Source: Candidatus Nitronereus thalassa (GTDB taxonomy: Bacteria > Nitrospirota > Nitrospiria > Nitrospirales > UBA8639). From it: a stretch of DNA of 64,000 nt. Positions 16,990 through 27,173 of this stretch are shown piece by piece; the first letter of the stretch is position 1; the number at the start of each line of letters is the position of its first letter. The DNA lies in NCBI RefSeq assembly GCF_032191465.1, contig NZ_JAQOUE010000002.1, forward strand, positions 372,001 to 436,000, in the 5' to 3' direction. A program made the position numbers and the translations under genes. The notes under the pieces were generated by a model. It was not told the origin of the DNA. It saw only the letters and a program-made list of their open reading frames with translations, and searched no databases.

Positions 16990-17772
16990 TTACGAACCGA
17001 CCTTTTTCATCCTTTGTAAAATCAGGTCCTTTTTCTGCCGCACGTAAGGGCTGTTCTGATCAGGTCGATACTGCAAAGGCCGTGGAATGACGGCTGCCAA
17101 CCGTGCCCCTTCTTCAGCCGTCAGGAATCTCGATGATTTCCCAAAGTATTGCTGAGCCGCGGCCTCAATCCCAAACACTCCCCCACCCCATTCAATGACA
17201 TTGAGGTACAGTTCTAGAATTCGACCCTTGGAGAGTTGCGACTCCATGGTATACGCCATCAGGAGTTCCTTGGCCTTTCGCCTCAGGGTCTTGTCGGTAC
17301 TCAAATACAAATTTTTTGCCAATTGCTGGGTAATGGTACTGCCTCCGCGAGCCATTCTCCCTTGCTCGAAATTGGTTTCCACCGATTCTTGCACTTCTTG
17401 CCAGTCCACCCCTGCATGGGAATAAAACCGGCTATCTTCGGACACCAGAATAGCCCGACGCACATTCTTAGGTATTTGAGAGAGGGGTACCCAGTGTTGC
17501 GTGATATGGAACGATTTACCTTCGGCTTCCGCCTCCGCCCTGCGTTGTTGCATCAAGGCCGTCTCGGCGGGATTTTTCGTTTCAAGCTGTGCGATGGACC
17601 AGAAAGGAATGGTGGCGATTTCAATCAGCAGGTACAGGCACAAGAGTGACAGCATCGCCACGACTTTATGGGTTTTTGCCCAGAGAAGCACCGTCCCAAA
17701 TTTTTGAGGCCACGAAGCCTGCCGCCTTTGGGTTTGCCACAAATATGTGGGCCTAGGAATTTTCGTTTTCAT
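16990..17772 (-). CDS. mtgA: monofunctional peptidoglycan glycosyltransferase
   Basis: 260 aa, GT51 family with one N-terminal membrane helix (VVAMLSLLCLYLLIEIATIP). Catalytic motifs are EDSRFYSHAGVDWQ and GGSTITQQLAKNLYLS, followed by RKAKELLMAYTMES and LNVIEWG. It polymerises lipid II on the outer face of the inner membrane; there is no transpeptidase domain. ATG 17772 is preferred; a TTG at 17799 would overlap the DUF72 stop by 4 bp and is an alternative. Last gene of the minus-strand series from nfeD. Confidence 0.93.
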   Translation of the reverse strand: MKTKIPRPTYLWQTQRRQASWPQKFGTVLLWAKTHKVVAMLSLLCLYLLIEIATIPFWSIAQLETKNPAETALMQQRRAEAEAEGKSFHITQHWVPLSQIPKNVRRAILVSEDSRFYSHAGVDWQEVQESVETNFEQGRMARGGSTITQQLAKNLYLSTDKTLRRKAKELLMAYTMESQLSKGRILELYLNVIEWGGGVFGIEAAAQQYFGKSSRFLTAEEGARLAAVIPRPLQYRPDQNSPYVRQKKDLILQRMKKVGS

Positions 17773-17795
17773 AAAGATTCCGCTCGTCGCTTGCT

Positions 17796-18593
17796 TCAAG
17801 TGCTACGATGACTTTTCGGTACCCCTGAGATCCCACTCCGCTCCAGGCGCTTCATGACCTTCCGCTCTAAGGCCAGGGCATTTTTCACGGCATAGGCATG
17901 TTCATCATTATCAAAATAACAATAGACATCTTTTCCCGCATTGATCCACATCACACATTTTCTGGCCCACGCATCCAGCACGGAGGATTGATACGAGCCT
18001 TGATATGCATCTCCCGGCCCATGCAACCGTATGTAGACGAAATCTGCCGTCACCTCGATTGGCGTGACTTTCCCGGCCAAGTGATACAGACACAACCCTG
18101 CGTGATAATGCCGCAACAGATCATACGTTTCTTGCTGCAACCAACTCTCGTCCCGAAACTCGAAGGCAAATGGTCGATTCCCTGGCAACACTTTTAGAAA
18201 ACTTTCCAAACGTTCCAGATTCACTTTCCAGCGAGGCGGCAGCTGAAACAACACCGGTCCCAGTTTGGGACCCAGTCCCTGTATCGCGTCAAAAAACTTT
18301 TGAACGCTGGCTTCCGGATCTTTAAGTTTCTTCATGTGCGTGATAAATCGACTGCCCTTGCATGCAAAAAGAAAGTGTTTGGGGGTTCCCTTTCCCCAGG
18401 CTTCGAAGGTTTCAACTGAGGGAAGGTGATAAAACGTGTTATTGATTTCGACGGTGTGAAAGTGGCGGGAGTAGTATGAAATAAATTCTGAAGTCGGCAT
18501 TGTTTTGGGATAGAAGGGCCCCACCCAATGCGGATAGTGCCAGCCGGAGGTGCCGATGAAGATACGGCCGAGCTTCACTCGTGCGCCATTCAA
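17796..18593 (-). CDS. DUF72 family protein (YecE-like)
   Basis: 265 aa, TIM-barrel-like DUF72. Typical strings are IGTSGWHYPHWVGPFYP at the N-terminus, VEINNTFYHLP, FEFRDESW near the middle, and VYIRLHGPGDAYQG later, ending with Y-C-Y-F-D-N-D-E-H-A-Y-A. Molecular function of the family is not established. Overlaps pncB by 4 bp, so translation is coupled to it. Confidence 0.92.
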   Translation of the reverse strand: MNGARVKLGRIFIGTSGWHYPHWVGPFYPKTMPTSEFISYYSRHFHTVEINNTFYHLPSVETFEAWGKGTPKHFLFACKGSRFITHMKKLKDPEASVQKFFDAIQGLGPKLGPVLFQLPPRWKVNLERLESFLKVLPGNRPFAFEFRDESWLQQETYDLLRHYHAGLCLYHLAGKVTPIEVTADFVYIRLHGPGDAYQGSYQSSVLDAWARKCVMWINAGKDVYCYFDNDEHAYAVKNALALERKVMKRLERSGISGVPKSHRST

Positions 18594-19933
18594 CGCTGAG
18601 CATCCACGGCTTGTGCAAGGTCTCGCAGGGCTTGAGAGACCTGGACGTCAACCGTGGTACCTTCTCGAAGTAGTCGCAGTTTTTCCGGCAGCCGCTGTAA
18701 TTGTGCCGCTGCATGTTCACGGGATTGGGGGAGTGGAATGGGAGAACTTATTCGCTTGCCACATTCCAAAATCTTCTCGATGATCAGCTCTCCATCTTGG
18801 GAATCATCAGCAGTGGTCAACACATCATGATCGATATGCCCCTGCGAGTCATAGTGGCGATAAACTTGTTTACGGCCAGGCCACGTCGCCTTCCCTTCCG
18901 ATTTTTTTCGGCAGGCGCGGCCCGCATATTCCTGGAGTTTGTATGCGCAATCGAGATACGGGACATCCGCAGAGGCCGTCATCTTGGTGCCGACGGCCAA
19001 AAAGTCTATTGGTGCTTGGTCCGCCACCATGGCTTGAATGGCATACTCATCCAAATTTCCACTCGCGGTGATTTGCACGTCAGAGAGCCCGCCCTCATCC
19101 AAAATCTTTCGTACTTTGAACGCATGATCAACAAGATCTCCGCTATCGAGTCGCACGCCTTTAATGGCAATGCCTTTGTCTTTTAACCGCGGAGCCAGAG
19201 CAACGATTTTCTTCGCTCCTTCTTCAGTATCGTAGGTATCGATGAGCAGGATGACATTTTCTGGTTGCGCCTCGGCAAAATGTTCGAAGGCTTCGCTTTC
19301 GACTGTATGCGCTTGAATGAAACTATGCGCCATGGTACCGAACACCGGCACGCCAAATAATAGCTCGGCCAACACCGTGGCCGATCCGGCAAAGCCCGCT
19401 AGATAACTTGCCCGTGCGGCAAGCAATCCCGCTTCGGCTCCATGCGCACGGCGGAGACCGAAATCAATCAGAGGTTTGCCTGATGCCGCGAGTACACACC
19501 TCGCGGCTTTTGAGGCCGCCAAGGTTTGATATTGAAGAAGATTGATGAGGCGCGTTTCGACCAATTGCGCTTCAGGAAGCGGAGCCGTGATACGTGCGAT
19601 GGGCTCATTGGCAAAAAAGATAGTGCCCTCGGGCATCGCGTGCAAATCACCGGTGAACCGCCAGCGTTCTAAATATTTCACGAAGGACTTGCTGAAGTAT
19701 CCGCTCTTTTCTACCCATTCCAACTCTTCCGGCGTAAACCGCGCCTGCTCCAAAAACTCTACGAGTTGTTCCAGTCCCGCGGCCATGTAAAATCCGCGTT
19801 GAGGCGGCATCTTGCGCGAAAAGAATTCGAAGACCGCAGTCTCCTCCATGCCTTGCTCCATATAGCCTTGAAGCATGGTCAATTGATACAGATCTGTCAG
19901 GAGGATACTGGAGCGAATATCCGGGAACGACAT
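18590..19933 (-). CDS. pncB: nicotinate phosphoribosyltransferase
   Basis: 447 aa. N-terminal SSILLTDLYQLTMLQGYME, then LINLLQYQTLAASKAAR, the phosphorylatable-His loop DFGLRRAHG, and ASYLAGFAGSATVL. IKGVRLDSGDLVDHAFK carries the PRPP/phosphate-binding Asp-Ser-Gly. It makes nicotinate mononucleotide from nicotinate in the Preiss-Handler NAD salvage route. ATG 19933 is chosen because GGAGG lies about 13 nt upstream and conservation starts just after; an ATG-type start at 19975 would overlap the previous gene. Confidence 0.93.
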   Translation of the reverse strand: MSFPDIRSSILLTDLYQLTMLQGYMEQGMEETAVFEFFSRKMPPQRGFYMAAGLEQLVEFLEQARFTPEELEWVEKSGYFSKSFVKYLERWRFTGDLHAMPEGTIFFANEPIARITAPLPEAQLVETRLINLLQYQTLAASKAARCVLAASGKPLIDFGLRRAHGAEAGLLAARASYLAGFAGSATVLAELLFGVPVFGTMAHSFIQAHTVESEAFEHFAEAQPENVILLIDTYDTEEGAKKIVALAPRLKDKGIAIKGVRLDSGDLVDHAFKVRKILDEGGLSDVQITASGNLDEYAIQAMVADQAPIDFLAVGTKMTASADVPYLDCAYKLQEYAGRACRKKSEGKATWPGRKQVYRHYDSQGHIDHDVLTTADDSQDGELIIEKILECGKRISSPIPLPQSREHAAAQLQRLPEKLRLLREGTTVDVQVSQALRDLAQAVDAQR

Positions 19934-19937
19934 GCCC

Positions 19938-20306
19938 TTAGAAGGTCCTCCGGTCGCTTGATGATTCGAGCGCACGGCATGGACCCAAGACCGTCATCAG
20001 GATGATCCCCTGGCGCAGGGTCTGGGGACTCCCCAGACCCAAACGCCTAAGGGTTGTGGTACGGACATTTTGACTTTGAGAGGTCACAGGAGGCCTTGGT
20101 GGCGGCTCCTCTAATGGGCTCGCCGCCTCAGCAGGAGGAACTTTGGGCGCTTCCTCAAATTCAGGTTGGGGTGACCATTCAATCGGTTCAAACTCCACCC
20201 CATCGGTGGAGTGCTTTTGCATTTGTTCTTGCAACCAACGACCAGCGACGGAAAGCCCCCAAACGAAAAGCGCCAGCAAGAAAAAGATGATGCTTTCTAC
20301 GCTCAT
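19938..20306 (-). CDS. small membrane-anchored proline-rich protein
   Basis: 122 aa. One N-terminal transmembrane helix ([20 protein letters not shown]), then an acidic and proline-rich segment ([21 protein letters not shown]), then a basic tail. No family recognised. Overlaps the floA stop by 4 bp and ends 5 bp before pncB, so it belongs to the nfeD-floA operon. Position suggests a flotillin-associated membrane role (inference). Confidence 0.75.
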   Translation of the reverse strand: MSVESIIFFLLALFVWGLSVAGRWLQEQMQKHSTDGVEFEPIEWSPQPEFEEAPKVPPAEAASPLEEPPPRPPVTSQSQNVRTTTLRRLGLGSPQTLRQGIILMTVLGPCRALESSSDRRTF

Positions 20307-21280
20307 GACTTAGGTCCGCTCGATTGATCCTCTTCGTCTCCCGCGATGGAATCGCGCATGGCGGTATCGGCTTGCACATTCTTCATGCGATAGTAATCCA
20401 TGATCCCCATGTTTCCTTGCCGGAAGGCCTCGGCCATGGCTTTGGGCACTTCGGCTTCGGCTTCCACCACGCGGGCTCGCATTTCTTGTTCCAAGGCCAC
20501 CGCCATGGCCCGCCGTTCCTCGGCTTTGGCTTGAGCAATTTGTTTATCCGCATTGGCTTGATCAATCTGCAGTTTCGCCCCAATGTTTTGCCCCACATCC
20601 ACGTCGGCAATATCAATGGATAAAATTTCAAACGCCGTCCCGGCATCCAACCCTTTACTCAAAATATGTTTGGAAATGTTATCAGGGTTTTCCAGCACCG
20701 CTTTGTGCGTGGGAGACGACCCAATGGTGCTCACCATCCCCTCGCCAACGCGCGCGATGACGGTTTCTTCGCCCGCTCCACCGACCAACCGATCGATATT
20801 CGCTCGAACGGTCACACGGGACACGGCAATAAGCTGTATCCCGTCCATGGCCACCGCCGTAATGCGCGGGGTTTCTATGACTTTGGGCAACACTGACATT
20901 TGCACAGCCTCCAGCACATCTCGCCCCGCAAGGTCGATCGCTGCGGCTCGCTTAAACGGCATCGGGATATTGGCCTTGTCCGCAGAGATCATGGCATTGA
21001 CCACCCGCTCTACGTCCCCTCCGGCCAAAAAATGGGCTTCTAAATCGTTAATGGATATATCGAGCCCGGCTTTTGCGGAACTGATTCGAGCATTGACTAT
21101 CGTTCCCGGCGGCACTCGGCGAAGTCTCATGCCGATCAATGTCATCAATCCCACATAGGCATTGGATGCCCAAGCCGCGATCCAGAGCGGAATAGGAATC
21201 AGAAATAATAAAAACCCCAAACCCGCCAATACGACGAGAAGTAACCCGAGTGATCCAAAGACTTGCGTTTCGGCTCCCAT
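20303..21280 (-). CDS. floA: flotillin-like protein FloA
   Basis: 325 aa, full length. An N-terminal hydrophobic hairpin ([21 protein letters not shown]) precedes the SPFH domain, with the FloA string [20 protein letters not shown]; a coiled-coil rich in Ala/Glu ([20 protein letters not shown]) follows. FloA proteins assemble in functional membrane microdomains and influence secretion, signalling and wall turnover. Directly follows nfeD (1-bp overlap at 21280), the classic partnership. Confidence 0.95.
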   Translation of the reverse strand: MGAETQVFGSLGLLLVVLAGLGFLLFLIPIPLWIAAWASNAYVGLMTLIGMRLRRVPPGTIVNARISSAKAGLDISINDLEAHFLAGGDVERVVNAMISADKANIPMPFKRAAAIDLAGRDVLEAVQMSVLPKVIETPRITAVAMDGIQLIAVSRVTVRANIDRLVGGAGEETVIARVGEGMVSTIGSSPTHKAVLENPDNISKHILSKGLDAGTAFEILSIDIADVDVGQNIGAKLQIDQANADKQIAQAKAEERRAMAVALEQEMRARVVEAEAEVPKAMAEAFRQGNMGIMDYYRMKNVQADTAMRDSIAGDEEDQSSGPKS

Positions 21281-22656
21281 TACGTTTCACCTCTTTCCGG
21301 TGGTTCCGCACATGACCGGACCACGATTCTATTTCCATCCACATGCACCACTTCAACCCACTTCCCCGCTTGAATGAACTCGCCTTCCGAGACAACATCC
21401 ACTCGCTGCCCATTGAAATGGGCAATGCCTGAGGGATGGAGATCAGATACCGTCGTGCCCTGTTTCCCAATCCATTGCCGATCGGTATCCGGTGTCGACT
21501 CATAGCCCTCTTTTGCTCCAAGTTCCTTATTAAGTACCAGTCGCTTGCCAAACGGCAATCGCGGGAATACTCGCAAGACTACTAAACTCAGGGCAATGGC
21601 AACGAGCAAAGAGATGGAAACCTGACCTATCGCGTCCAACACCACCTCCCATGTCGCACCTGCACCAACAAGGCTTAATCCCAAACCGCCCACAAGTGCG
21701 GCAATCCCCAGAATCCCAAAAATCCCAAACCCGGGGATGAGGAACACTTCGATGCCAACTAAAATCACGCCAAGCCCAACCAGCAAGAATTCTTCCAACC
21801 CTGCCAATCGGACCAGCCCATGCCCCCAGAAAAACAAAGCGAGGCTCGTGATTCCTAACACACCAGGAATTCCAAACCCCGGCATGCGGATCTCCGCGAT
21901 GATGCCCAAAATGCCCAGCGTCATGAGTAAAGAGCTGACCGCTGGGTTGGTAAGAAATCGAACCAGCGTTTCAGCCCAGGTCTCCGACGCATAGCGAATC
22001 GTGGCATTCGCAAGGTTTCTCGACTCTAACACAAGTTCGAGAGTATTGGCTTGAAAATCTGCGACCTTCAGCTTCAGCGCTTCCTCGGTCGTGAGGGTGA
22101 GTAATTTTCCCTTGTCGATGACATCCTTAATTTCCACGTCCGCATCGACCATGGCTTCGGCGATGAGTGAGGGACGCTTGCGAGTTTCTGCCGTTGCGCG
22201 AAATTCCTTTCGCATGTATGAAACGGTTTTTTCCGCCACGGGTTGAGCAGGACCACCAGGAGCACCTATTTGAACCGGGGTGGCGGCCCCAATGGTACCG
22301 CCATCGGCCATCGCAATAGTTTCCGCGGCAAGACTGATTAACGCTCCAGCGGAAATGGCTCGCTTGTTCACAAACGCAACCGTAGGCACTTTCGAATTGA
22401 GCAGAGCATCCCGAATCACTACCGCAGCATCCACCCGTCCCCCGAAGGTATTGATTTCCAGAACTACGGCCTTGGCATCTTCTTTCTCAGCCTCATTCAA
22501 CACCCGCTGAATAAACGGAGCCAGGCCCAAATCAATGATCCCATCAACGGGAACCACATAGACAACTGGCTGTTGGGCGTAGACAGGACAGACCCAGACC
22601 CACAGAGCCAAGAAGAAGGCGACTACATCTGTCGTTGAGCACTTGCGAATGGTCAC
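21280..22656 (-). CDS. nfeD: NfeD-family membrane serine protease
   Basis: 458 aa. Signal peptide ending CPVYAQQ, then a ClpP/SDH-type protease domain: [29 protein letters not shown] (oxyanion G-G), nucleophile Ser in [12 protein letters not shown], and Lys further on. Four to five transmembrane helices span about 235-370 and a C-terminal OB-fold ([20 protein letters not shown]) ends the protein. Long-form NfeD; acts with flotillins in membrane quality control. GTG 22656 is preferred (AGGAAAGG 7 nt upstream); an upstream ATG at 22704 has no site. Confidence 0.92.
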   Translation of the reverse strand: MTIRKCSTTDVVAFFLALWVWVCPVYAQQPVVYVVPVDGIIDLGLAPFIQRVLNEAEKEDAKAVVLEINTFGGRVDAAVVIRDALLNSKVPTVAFVNKRAISAGALISLAAETIAMADGGTIGAATPVQIGAPGGPAQPVAEKTVSYMRKEFRATAETRKRPSLIAEAMVDADVEIKDVIDKGKLLTLTTEEALKLKVADFQANTLELVLESRNLANATIRYASETWAETLVRFLTNPAVSSLLMTLGILGIIAEIRMPGFGIPGVLGITSLALFFWGHGLVRLAGLEEFLLVGLGVILVGIEVFLIPGFGIFGILGIAALVGGLGLSLVGAGATWEVVLDAIGQVSISLLVAIALSLVVLRVFPRLPFGKRLVLNKELGAKEGYESTPDTDRQWIGKQGTTVSDLHPSGIAHFNGQRVDVVSEGEFIQAGKWVEVVHVDGNRIVVRSCAEPPERGET

Positions 22657-22830
22657 GAGAAACCTTTCCTGAATCCTTAAGATCCAGCCACAACTAAACT
22701 TCAATGGCAGGGATCAAGGACCATGCGGTTTGTGACGGAACCCAAGAAACTACCGTGCCCAAACCCAGTGGCACGTGAAAATAGGAAGGAAGCAACACGA
22801 CTGGATCTCGGATACCCTTGCAGGAATCCG

Positions 22831-24486
22831 TTAGTTTTCTGAAAGGCCCTGGAGCAACTCCACGCAACCCGGCTGCCGAAGTTTACGTAAAGCCACAGCC
22901 TCGATTTGGCGAATGCGTTCTCGAGTTACCCCAAAATCTTCACTGATTTCTTCGAGCGTGTGGTCTTTTTCAAACCCAATTCCAAAACGTTTTTTGATAA
23001 TATAGGCTTCACGGTCGGTCAACACCCCAAGTGCCGTAGAAACTTTTTGCTGCACATCATACCGCTCCGCTGCAGCATAGGGTGGATAAATATTCACATC
23101 CTCAATGAAATCGCCTAACCGCATATCTTCGCTATCGCCCATCGGCATGTCCAGCGACATGGGCTCCTTAATGCAGTCCGTAATTTCTCTAACTTTCTCG
23201 TTGGGCAGGTCCAAAGCATGAGCCAGCTCTTCCAATCTTGGCTCCCGACCCAACTGTTGGACTAAATGCCCCTTGACCCGCTTCACCTTTTGCATGGCCT
23301 CATGCATGTGGACTGGCACACGAATGGTGTTGGCTTGATCCGCAAGGGCCCGGGTAATCCGTTGTCGAATCCACCAGGTGGCATAGGTGCTAAATTTATA
23401 CCCCCGTTGGTATTCAAATTTATCGACCGCTTTCATGAGGCCTAAGTTGCCTTCTTGGACTAAATCCAAAAACTGCAACCCGCGCCCAAGATACCGTTTG
23501 GCAATGCTCACCACGAGCCGCAGGTTGGCACTAATCAGATCGGACTTTCCACGATCAATTTGGTTTTCCGCCTGTTCTAGTTTCTCTATCGTGATCAAAA
23601 ACTGTGACGCAGGCATAGATATGACATTAGCTTCGAGATGGGTAAGCTTCGATTGCGCATCAACCATACCGGCCAACAGGGATTCCGCCTGTGCTTTGGG
23701 CAATTTCGATTTGTATTTTTTGGACAGGAGTGTGACCCAATTTGAATGGGCCTTTGCCCGATACTTCTGAAATTCTTCCTCTGACAACCCAAATTGTTTT
23801 GCCCCCTCATGAAGTGCATAGAGATATGAACGGACATTTCCACTCTCGGCCTTCACTCGCTCAAGGCAATGCGCCTGAAAACTGGATGAAAGGTTTAACT
23901 CCTTCACCACTTCCAATATTTTTTGATATAGATCTTCTTGCCTTTTTTGGGAATTGGCCATCTGTTGCTTGGTAGATCGATTTCCATTCCGTCTTTCCAA
24001 CAACCCATGGAAGGATCTGGCATACCGGCGCACGATCGCAAGCCTCTGTAACGTCAGTGCTAACAACTCCTCTTCGGCTTGAGAATCTAACGGATCTTTA
24101 GCTTCCTCACCCTCTCCCGGCCCTTCCAGCTTAACCACATCTCGAAGAACCATCTCACCACGACGAAGCGACTCATGCACGTTCCATAGATGTTCCCACA
24201 CCATCGGAAGCGTGAATAAGATAGCATGCAAATCCTTCTGCCCTTGCTCAATTTGTTGAGCTAATCGGACTTCCCCCTCCTGCTTCAGCAAGGGAACTTG
24301 CCCCATCTCTTTAAGGAACAGATGGGCTGGGCCTTTGGACTCTGCCGCACTCTCCTGCGCGGAAAGAGTTTCACCCTTTTTCAAAAAGGTTGAGGACATC
24401 GAATGGTTGCCCATCGCCGCTGGCGATATACTCAGATCAGTTCTCGCCTCAACACCTTGAGATAGTATGTCAAATGATTTTTTCAT
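22831..24486 (-). CDS. sigma-70 family RNA polymerase sigma factor (RpoD-like)
   Basis: 551 aa. Region 1.2 is at about 55-90 ([18 protein letters not shown]); a long non-conserved insert of about 220 residues follows; regions 2-4 are complete: [53 protein letters not shown], and region 4.2 [20 protein letters not shown]. The last residues ([12 protein letters not shown]) differ from the usual RpoD end with its L-R-S-F-L pattern, and region 1.1 is not evident, so it could be the primary factor or a large group-2 relative. No anti-sigma gene is adjacent. Confidence 0.9.
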   Translation of the reverse strand: MKKSFDILSQGVEARTDLSISPAAMGNHSMSSTFLKKGETLSAQESAAESKGPAHLFLKEMGQVPLLKQEGEVRLAQQIEQGQKDLHAILFTLPMVWEHLWNVHESLRRGEMVLRDVVKLEGPGEGEEAKDPLDSQAEEELLALTLQRLAIVRRYARSFHGLLERRNGNRSTKQQMANSQKRQEDLYQKILEVVKELNLSSSFQAHCLERVKAESGNVRSYLYALHEGAKQFGLSEEEFQKYRAKAHSNWVTLLSKKYKSKLPKAQAESLLAGMVDAQSKLTHLEANVISMPASQFLITIEKLEQAENQIDRGKSDLISANLRLVVSIAKRYLGRGLQFLDLVQEGNLGLMKAVDKFEYQRGYKFSTYATWWIRQRITRALADQANTIRVPVHMHEAMQKVKRVKGHLVQQLGREPRLEELAHALDLPNEKVREITDCIKEPMSLDMPMGDSEDMRLGDFIEDVNIYPPYAAAERYDVQQKVSTALGVLTDREAYIIKKRFGIGFEKDHTLEEISEDFGVTRERIRQIEAVALRKLRQPGCVELLQGLSEN

Positions 24487-24515
24487 AATGGTCTGTCTTT
24501 ATTGTACACCCAACA

Positions 24516-24701
24516 TTACGCGGCTTTGGAGCCGGATCGGGTGGCCGATGATTTTGTGAGTGTTTGACTTTGGGTATTTTTGGAGACATAGGTCGTCCCC
24601 CCGCAATTTAGACACCGCAAAATGGCAATGTGCAAACTCGGTCCCTCGGGGTCAAATAACTGATCTCGAATAACTAATCCTTGGCACTTGGGACACTTCA
24701 T
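24516..24701 (-). CDS. zinc-ribbon microprotein
   Basis: 61 aa. Two pairs of cysteines, CPKCQG at the N-terminus and CLNCGG near residue 31, form a rubredoxin-like zinc ribbon; the Ser/Thr/Lys-rich tail is unstructured. GAGGGAG lies 8 nt before ATG. Ends 30 bp upstream of the sigma factor start on the same strand, so the two may be co-transcribed. Could be a nucleic-acid-binding or transcription accessory peptide (inference). Confidence 0.8.
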   Translation of the reverse strand: MKCPKCQGLVIRDQLFDPEGPSLHIAILRCLNCGGTTYVSKNTQSQTLTKSSATRSGSKAA

Positions 24702-24869
24702 TTTTTATCTCCCTCGCAGTCATTCCCTGCGTTTAGATTCTCATATGCCCTTCTCGAATTCTGGATCGAAAAATCTTGGTCTTTCTCTTTGATAAGCAAT
24801 ATTTCTCTCAATTCAAGTAGGCTGACTGATTTTTATGAGAAATCATTTTCAGATTCGGATGGGAAGCAC

Positions 24870-24943
24870 TTGTTTTTTCTCGTTTATACTAGTTACTATA
24901 GGTAACTAATTATAAAAGTAAAGTAGGTACCAAAAAGTAACTA
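24870..24943 (+). promoter_or_regulatory. promoter and HxlR operator
   Basis: TTGTTT (24870-24875), 18-nt spacer and TACTAT (24894-24899) give a sigma-70 promoter. TAGTTAC-TATAG-GTAACTA (24890-24908), a perfect 7-bp inverted repeat, covers the -10 element, and a further half-site GTAACTA (24937-24943) overlaps the start codon of the HxlR gene. This is the expected layout for autorepression. Confidence 0.65.
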
Positions 24944-25299
24944 TGAAATTACCAAGTAGCCCAGCCGGATGCCCTCTTGACGCCCTCCTTAGAGTACTTT
25001 CCGGCCCATGGACCATCTATATCCTCTGCCGGCTCCATAGAAATGGTCCTACTCGATTTGGCCAACTTAAGCGCCAACTTGTTGGAATTTCATCGAAAAT
25101 GTTGACGGAACGGTTACGAAGCCTTGAAAAAGCCGAGATTCTTTACCGGGTGCACAAACCTACCGTACCTCCGCAAGTGACCTATGGCTTAACGGCAGAA
25201 GGGAAGGAACTCACCACGGTTTTGGACCAGCTCAACACTCTGGCCCAACAATGGGATGGCAGGGTACAAAACGACTCCAACCAGAAAATGGCTAGTTAG
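24943..25299 (+). CDS. HxlR-family winged-helix regulator
   Basis: 118 aa. Family signature: Cys near residue 8 (SPAGCPLDALL), VLSGPWTIYILCRL, GPTRFGQLKRQL, GISSKMLTERLRSLEKAEIL and YGLTAEGKEL. HxlR proteins are dimeric and often sense electrophiles or redox state through that N-terminal Cys. The ribosome site is weak and overlaps the operator half-site. No divergent or downstream partner on the same strand, so the regulated gene other than itself is unclear. Confidence 0.9.
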   Translation: MKLPSSPAGCPLDALLRVLSGPWTIYILCRLHRNGPTRFGQLKRQLVGISSKMLTERLRSLEKAEILYRVHKPTVPPQVTYGLTAEGKELTTVLDQLNTLAQQWDGRVQNDSNQKMAS

Positions 25300-25389
25300 A
25301 ATTTCTCTGACTTCTCTGCGAGATGAATTTTCTGATGGGAAAGCCCCCTTCTTTGAAAAGAAGATGAGCCTTCCCAACAGAATGGATCA

Positions 25390-26739
25390 CTATCGGCTAG
25401 ATGAAGCTGGACGCGAAGATCGACGCGGTCGGTTCGGCGGAAAATTTCTTGGCCTTTCAGAACGATCCCGATGTAGGCCCTCTGCAGATCGAGGCCGTGA
25501 CATTCCGTTAGAGGAACGAGGCTTGGCCGATGTTCCCTCAGACATTTGTCCATATCTGGGTCTTGAAAATGAAGAGCGCGGAGCGCCTCCGTTTGGCTGT
25601 GGTCGAGCAGCAGGACGACTCCCGGGTGCGCAAGGCACGGCATGCCCCAGCAATCGCTCAATAGCCTGCAAGGATCGATAATCTTCCACCGTCACAAAAC
25701 TGGTGGCGGACCCAATGGTTTTCATGCGAGCCGTTCGCCCAATCCGATGCACGTAGTCCTCAGGAACATTGGGTAAATCATAATTGACAACATGCCCGAT
25801 ATTGGCCACATCCAGTCCACGAGCGGCAATATCCGTCGCCACGAGAATCTGAAACCGGCCTCCACGAAATCCTTCCAACGCGGCTCGGCGTTGCGTCAGT
25901 CGTCGTCCGCCATGCAACACGGCCACACGATGGCCTCCCCGATCCAAGGTTTCTCCCAACCGATCAGCCCGATGTTTAGTTCTGGTGAACACCAATACGG
26001 ACTCTCGCTTTTCTTTAAGAAGAGTCAGCAATAACTGAGTCTTATCTGATGACGTGGTATGATGCAAAACGTGATTAACCCCATCCGCAGGCGTGGCAGA
26101 TTTAGCCACCATGGCACGTACGGGATCCTTCAATGACATCCGAGCTAAATCACCAAGATCACTAGGCATGGTCGCGGAAAAGAGCAACGTCTGTCGATTT
26201 TCTGGAATGGCATCCAGAATTTGGTTGAGTTGCGGAGCAAAGCCCATATCGAGCATTCGATCGGCTTCGTCCAATACCACAATCTGTAAATGGTTTAATA
26301 AAATTGTGCCTTGCCACATATGGTCCAACAAGCGCCCTGGAGTCGCGACCAAAATATCTGGCCGCTGCCGCAGACCGCGAATCTGCGCATTCATATCACT
26401 GCCTCCCACAATCGTGGTAGCAAATATTCGACGCGAGCGTCCAAGTTTTTCGATGGTCTCTTGAATTTGAAACGCCAACTCGCGTGTGGGGGCCAAGATG
26501 AGCGCGCGTGGATGACCTTTGGGGCCAGCCATCAGGCGTTCAATCATGGGGATCACAAACGCGGCGGTTTTCCCGGTTCCTGTTTGGGCGCAACCCAGTA
26601 CATCACGACCTTCCATTGCAGGTGGGATGGCTTGAGCTTGAATAGGGGTCGGTTCTACCAATCCAGCCTTGGACAAAGCTTGTAACAAGGGAGCCGACAC
26701 TCCGAGTGATTCGAACGTTAACGTTACGGATTCAGTCAT
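25390..26739 (-). CDS. rhlE: DEAD-box RNA helicase (RhlE-like)
   Basis: 449 aa. All core motifs are present: Q motif PTPIQAQAIP, AQTGTGKTA (I), PTRELAFQ (Ia), VLDEADRMLDMGF (II), SAT (III), and HRIGRTARM (VI). The C-terminal 80 residues are basic and Arg/Ser/Pro-rich, typical of RhlE tails that bind RNA. Likely acts in ribosome assembly or RNA turnover. ATG 26739 follows GGGAGAAGGAATG; the upstream in-frame extension to 26805 lacks conservation. Confidence 0.92.
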   Translation of the reverse strand: MTESVTLTFESLGVSAPLLQALSKAGLVEPTPIQAQAIPPAMEGRDVLGCAQTGTGKTAAFVIPMIERLMAGPKGHPRALILAPTRELAFQIQETIEKLGRSRRIFATTIVGGSDMNAQIRGLRQRPDILVATPGRLLDHMWQGTILLNHLQIVVLDEADRMLDMGFAPQLNQILDAIPENRQTLLFSATMPSDLGDLARMSLKDPVRAMVAKSATPADGVNHVLHHTTSSDKTQLLLTLLKEKRESVLVFTRTKHRADRLGETLDRGGHRVAVLHGGRRLTQRRAALEGFRGGRFQILVATDIAARGLDVANIGHVVNYDLPNVPEDYVHRIGRTARMKTIGSATSFVTVEDYRSLQAIERLLGHAVPCAPGSRPAARPQPNGGAPRSSFSRPRYGQMSEGTSAKPRSSNGMSRPRSAEGLHRDRSERPRNFPPNRPRRSSRPASSSR

Positions 26740-27173
26740 TAAAACATTCCTTCTCCCAAGGGAGGTGTTAACAGAATGTCGGTGCAGCCCCTTGGAAGCT
26801 GACAAACTTCACATATCCCTGCGATGTTCACAGAGACCTCCTGTGTACTTTTTACAGCACATCAAGGAACGACGCCTTCTAAAGACAAAGAGTCGATGAA
26901 TTAAACATTCTGTAAAAATTTAGTGGGATCGTATGTACACGTGGTCAGAAAACCAAACGAGGCAGAACTTAGGTGGGAGTCCGCTCCGAGCAGGAGTCTG
27001 GTCGCGATACGACCGCGGGTCCGTTTACTTATGATTTCCTGTTTGTCGCCGGACCGTCTCAACAAACAATGGCTTCAAGGTACAGTAGAATACCCGCACT
27101 GTCAAATTCCCTTCTCTCCCGATTGACGTACCCTTAGAGGCCATCACACCTTGGAGGACCATCATAGCAATGG
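26740..27173. other. intergenic region upstream of the helicase and downstream of the GlsB-like gene
   Basis: The helicase leader has a spaced inverted repeat ACATTC/GAATGT near 26753-26780. Around 27003-27017 GGTCG-CGATA-CGACC forms a short GC hairpin within a GC-rich stretch (26985-27030). No open reading frame here looks coding. Confidence 0.4.

Noticed and set aside
26923-27126. 67-codon plus-strand reading
   Set aside because: No ribosome site, no recognisable protein features; it runs through a hairpin-rich gap.
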